64,000 bases of DNA from Amphimedon queenslandica. Taxonomy: Eukaryota > Porifera > Demospongiae > Haplosclerida > Niphatidae. Position 1 is the stretch's first letter. The number at the start of each line of letters is the position of its first letter. Below, in pieces: positions 59,444-64,000 of this stretch. Both the position numbers and the translations under genes were made by a program. The notes below the pieces were generated by a model. It was not told the origin of the DNA. It ran no database searches and saw only the letters and a list, made by a program, of their open reading frames with translations. The stretch lies in the NCBI RefSeq assembly GCF_000090795.2, contig NW_003546243.1, positions 445,865 through 509,864 on the forward strand. The letters are read 5' to 3'.

Positions 59444-59958
59444 TAAAATTGTTTCTGTAAAAATATTTATTTTTCGCTACATGATCTAATGTATAAATTA
59501 ATCATATACCTATTAGAGAGTATAAGTACCTACAAATTATAAAGCCCACTCTTTGGAGCATAGATGCATCTTTGTACCTTGCTTTTCTTAGCAGAAAAGG
59601 TGAAGAGTGCACAACTGCAAGAGACTGTTGCTAATTCTCACTATCAGCATTCAGCAACAGTACGAATTCGGTTGTGATGACTTGATGAGATTTGCTGATT
59701 ATCAACAATTAAATAATGTCAATTTGTTGGAGCTCTCATCCATCAGCCTCAATAGCACACACTCCAAAGTCTAGCTACTGCTGCATTCCTTTGTCATTGA
59801 AGTGCCACTCAGAGACTCTGTGACCATAGTACAACTTGTGTTTCAGCTATCGAGAAAATGCAACCAAAGCATATGAAAGGAATGCTTGCATAATGGATTT
59901 CTCACGTTTGGTTTCTCATGAGTCAGATAGAGTATTCAATATTCAATGAGATAATTTA
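59174..59958 (+). repeat. segmental duplication block A
   Basis: Collinear with 62951-63940 (block B), with small and one large deletion. It contains the real GPCR C-tail exon, the intergenic stretch (ACATGATCT.., TATTAGAGAGTAT, AAAGCCC..CTTTGGAGCA) and the pseudogene at 59563. Block B has the same order but leads into the second GPCR-family gene. The SMAD gene lies between them on the other strand. Confidence 0.85.
59563..59958 (+). pseudogene. broken copy of GPCR-family N-terminal exon
   Basis: Closely similar to 63348-63940: AACTGCAAGAGACTGTTGC, GGAGCTCTCATCCATCAG, GAAAATGCAACCAAAGCAT and TGGATTTCTCACGTTTGG are all shared. It lacks the region matching the first exon, first intron and start of exon 2 of the intact gene (the copy jumps from AAAGGTGAAGA to GTGCACAACTG). 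It also has an extra CAGCATT, lost bases near CACTCCAAAGTCTAG and other small frame-shifting changes, so no long frame remains. Decayed host-gene duplicate. Confidence 0.85.
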
Positions 59959-59963
59959 TAAAT

Positions 59964-60042
59964 ATGCCACTGGAGGAAGAGGAGATCACAACATTCAGAG
60001 ATAGCGTGACATTAAAAGGAGAGTCTGTTACTGAGTATGATA
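59964..60042 (+). pseudogene. fragment of kinase-gene exon joined to GPCR pseudogene
   Basis: From ATGCCACTGGAGGAAGAGG to CTGAGTATGATA, this is nearly identical to 53979-54065 inside the upstream kinase gene (the MPLEEEEEE..TFRDSVTLRGES segment), with 9 bases fewer in the GAG run. It follows directly on the GPCR pseudogene. It is only 79 bp and not part of any longer frame. Confidence 0.85.
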
Positions 60043-60223
60043 GCATCTATTGCCACCTATCAACTGACAGTTAGAGTTAAAATCAAATTGAGAAAAAAAC
60101 TGTCCTAATGAAAATTATTTTTCAACAAAGTACTACAAGATTATTTTGAGGAATAAGTTTCAAATAAATTAATAACCAGTTTTCTCTGAAGAGCAGTTCA
60201 TAAATTGTGGAGAAAGTCATTAA
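60043..60223. other. intergenic, no gene seen
   Basis: AT-rich sequence between the kinase-gene fragment and the end of the SMAD gene. It probably holds the SMAD 3' UTR. Confidence 0.4.
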
Positions 60224-62950
<2,727 letters not shown>

Positions 62951-63234
62951 ATGATAATAGCAGGAAGAAGTCTTCGAACCAATTGTCACTTTATGACAAT
63001 CAAAGCAGCTACGATATAGAACATGTAAAGGAATTTGATGCAAATAAAGGAGCTAAATTGCAGAGCTTTCAGATAGCGTTTAATGAAAAGCTAAGTGTTG
63101 CTGGTGAGCACTACTGCACAGAAACAGTTTTTTGTGGTCAAAGCATTAGTAAAGAAACTAAATTGGAAGGTAGTGAGAAGACAAATGGCAAGCTGATAAA
63201 ATTGTATTCTGTAAAATATTTATTTTTAACTTGA
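62951..63234 (+). pseudogene. orphan copy of GPCR C-tail exon
   Basis: A duplicate of 59174-59443 with an intact acceptor (TATTTCTAG) and an open frame: DNSRKKSSNQLSLYDNQSS..ISKETKLEGSEKTNG, then a changed end KLIKLYSVKYLFLT. No membrane-segment exons precede it; the SMAD gene lies there. So it is most likely a non-functional remnant of a duplicated receptor gene, unless a far upstream exon splices to it. Confidence 0.75.
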
Positions 63235-63393
63235 CTACATGATCTGTATAACATTAATCATAGACTACCTATTAGAGAGTATCTATGGTATAATTGCACT
63301 ATGAATTATAAAGCCCCACCCTTTGGAGCAATGAAATAAATAGATCTAGATCCCTGTTTGACCTTGCTTTCTCAGCAGAAAAAGTGAAGAATA

Positions 63394-64000
63394 ATGTTGC
63401 GTTTGGTTTTTGTTCTGATAATTTCCATCTCTAATGCAGAATACCAAGACATGTGTGGTAGTGGTAAGTTGTAACTCAATCCCTAATCTTTCATTAGTGT
63501 TGCCCCATAAACAGACAAGTATGATAGAGTTGGTGCTTTCCGACGCTGTATTGATGTAACTACTCCATTCCCTCCTTTTGACATAACAAAGCCAACGTGC
63601 ACTCTTTCTACTGCACAACTGCAAGAGATTGTTGCTAATTCTCGCTATCAGCAACAGTACGGTTTTGGTTGTGATGACTTGATAAGATTTGCTGATTATC
63701 AACAATTAAATAATGTCAATTTGTTGGAGCTCTCATCCATCAGCCTCAATAGCACACACTCAAAAAGTCTAGCTACTGCTGCATTCCTTTGTCATTTGAG
63801 TGCCACTCAGAGACTCTGTGACCATTACAACTTGTGTTTCAGCTATCGAGAAAATGCAACCAAAGCATATGAAAGGAACGCTTGCATAATGGATTTCTCC
63901 CGTTTGGTTTCTCATGGGTCAGATAGAGTATTCAATGAGATAATTTATAAATACTTATTGAAGCCATCTTTAGTAGAATCATACAGCCAAGCAGGACGCT
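63394..64000 (+). CDS. second GPCR-family gene, N-terminal part only
   Basis: Cut by the window end. The first exon MLRLVFVLIISISNAEYQDM is a signal peptide. A short intron (63464 to about 63514) leads to an exon starting DKYDRVGAFRRCIDV that stays open to 64000. It shares with the GPCR at 55141 the order FxRC, KPTC, LQEIVAN, LIRFADYQQL, LELSSISLN, FLCH, RLCDHYNLC and ERNACIMDF. I infer a paralogous receptor; the membrane part would lie outside the window. It has NST and NAT glycosylation sites. It lies downstream of duplication block B's orphan C-tail exon. Confidence 0.8.

Overview
The window is animal nuclear DNA. It is AT-rich, tightly packed with intron-bearing genes, and has many introns of only 40-60 bp. 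The gene set points to a demosponge, most like Amphimedon queenslandica: a TCF/LEF with HMG box and C-clamp, a BMP-class SMAD, adhesion GPCR-like receptors, Death-domain proteins and a caspase-like C14 protease. I name the species by resemblance and could not check it. Exons were read by translation and splice signals, so untranslated ends are not defined.

Layout. 0-6 kb: 3' end of a phospholipid scramblase (+), N-acetylglucosamine kinase (-) and WDR5 (+). 6-14 kb: a small secreted basic protein (-), AMPK alpha (-) and DNA polymerase eta (+). 13.6-24 kb: a GTPase-Death protein (-), TRAPPC2 (-), histone H2A.Z (+), RACK1 (-), the KEOPS subunit TPRKB/CGI121 (+) and the SNARE VTI1 (-). 24-30 kb: calcineurin A (-). 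30-38.5 kb: a C2orf81-like gene (+), a large cadherin-like membrane protein (+) and a PAQR receptor (-). 40-43.6 kb: a Death-domain adaptor-like gene (+) facing a caspase-like gene (-). 44.6-55 kb: TCF/LEF (+) and an unclassified protein kinase (+). 55-64 kb: an adhesion-type GPCR (+), an inverted BMP SMAD gene, and the start of a second GPCR-family gene cut by the window end. Duplicated and broken pieces of these receptor genes lie on both sides of the SMAD gene.

Many genes sit as divergent pairs 100-500 bp apart (NAGK/WDR5, AMPK/POLH, TRAPPC2/H2A.Z, RACK1/TPRKB, calcineurin/C2orf81-like) or as convergent pairs with very short gaps (POLH and the Death gene are 34 bp apart). Wnt (TCF), BMP (SMAD), calcium (calcineurin) and energy (AMPK) signalling genes lie together, but I see no sign that they form one functional unit.

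The main unusual signals are: (1) tandem duplications across splice sites, in calcineurin A (60 bp, a second in-frame acceptor) and in the GPCR (53 bp, a candidate 9-nt in-frame microexon); (2) a caspase-like protease with SGHG and DCCYAG motifs facing a Death-domain gene, plus a GTPase-Death gene 25 kb away; (3) a roughly 185-bp repeat family centred on a TACTATAGTA palindrome, present at six places; (4) a CCCGGG-palindrome repeat filling the NAGK/WDR5 shared promoter; (5) a chimeric pseudogene joining pieces of the GPCR and kinase families. I found no tRNA or rRNA gene, no CRISPR array and no virus-like element.
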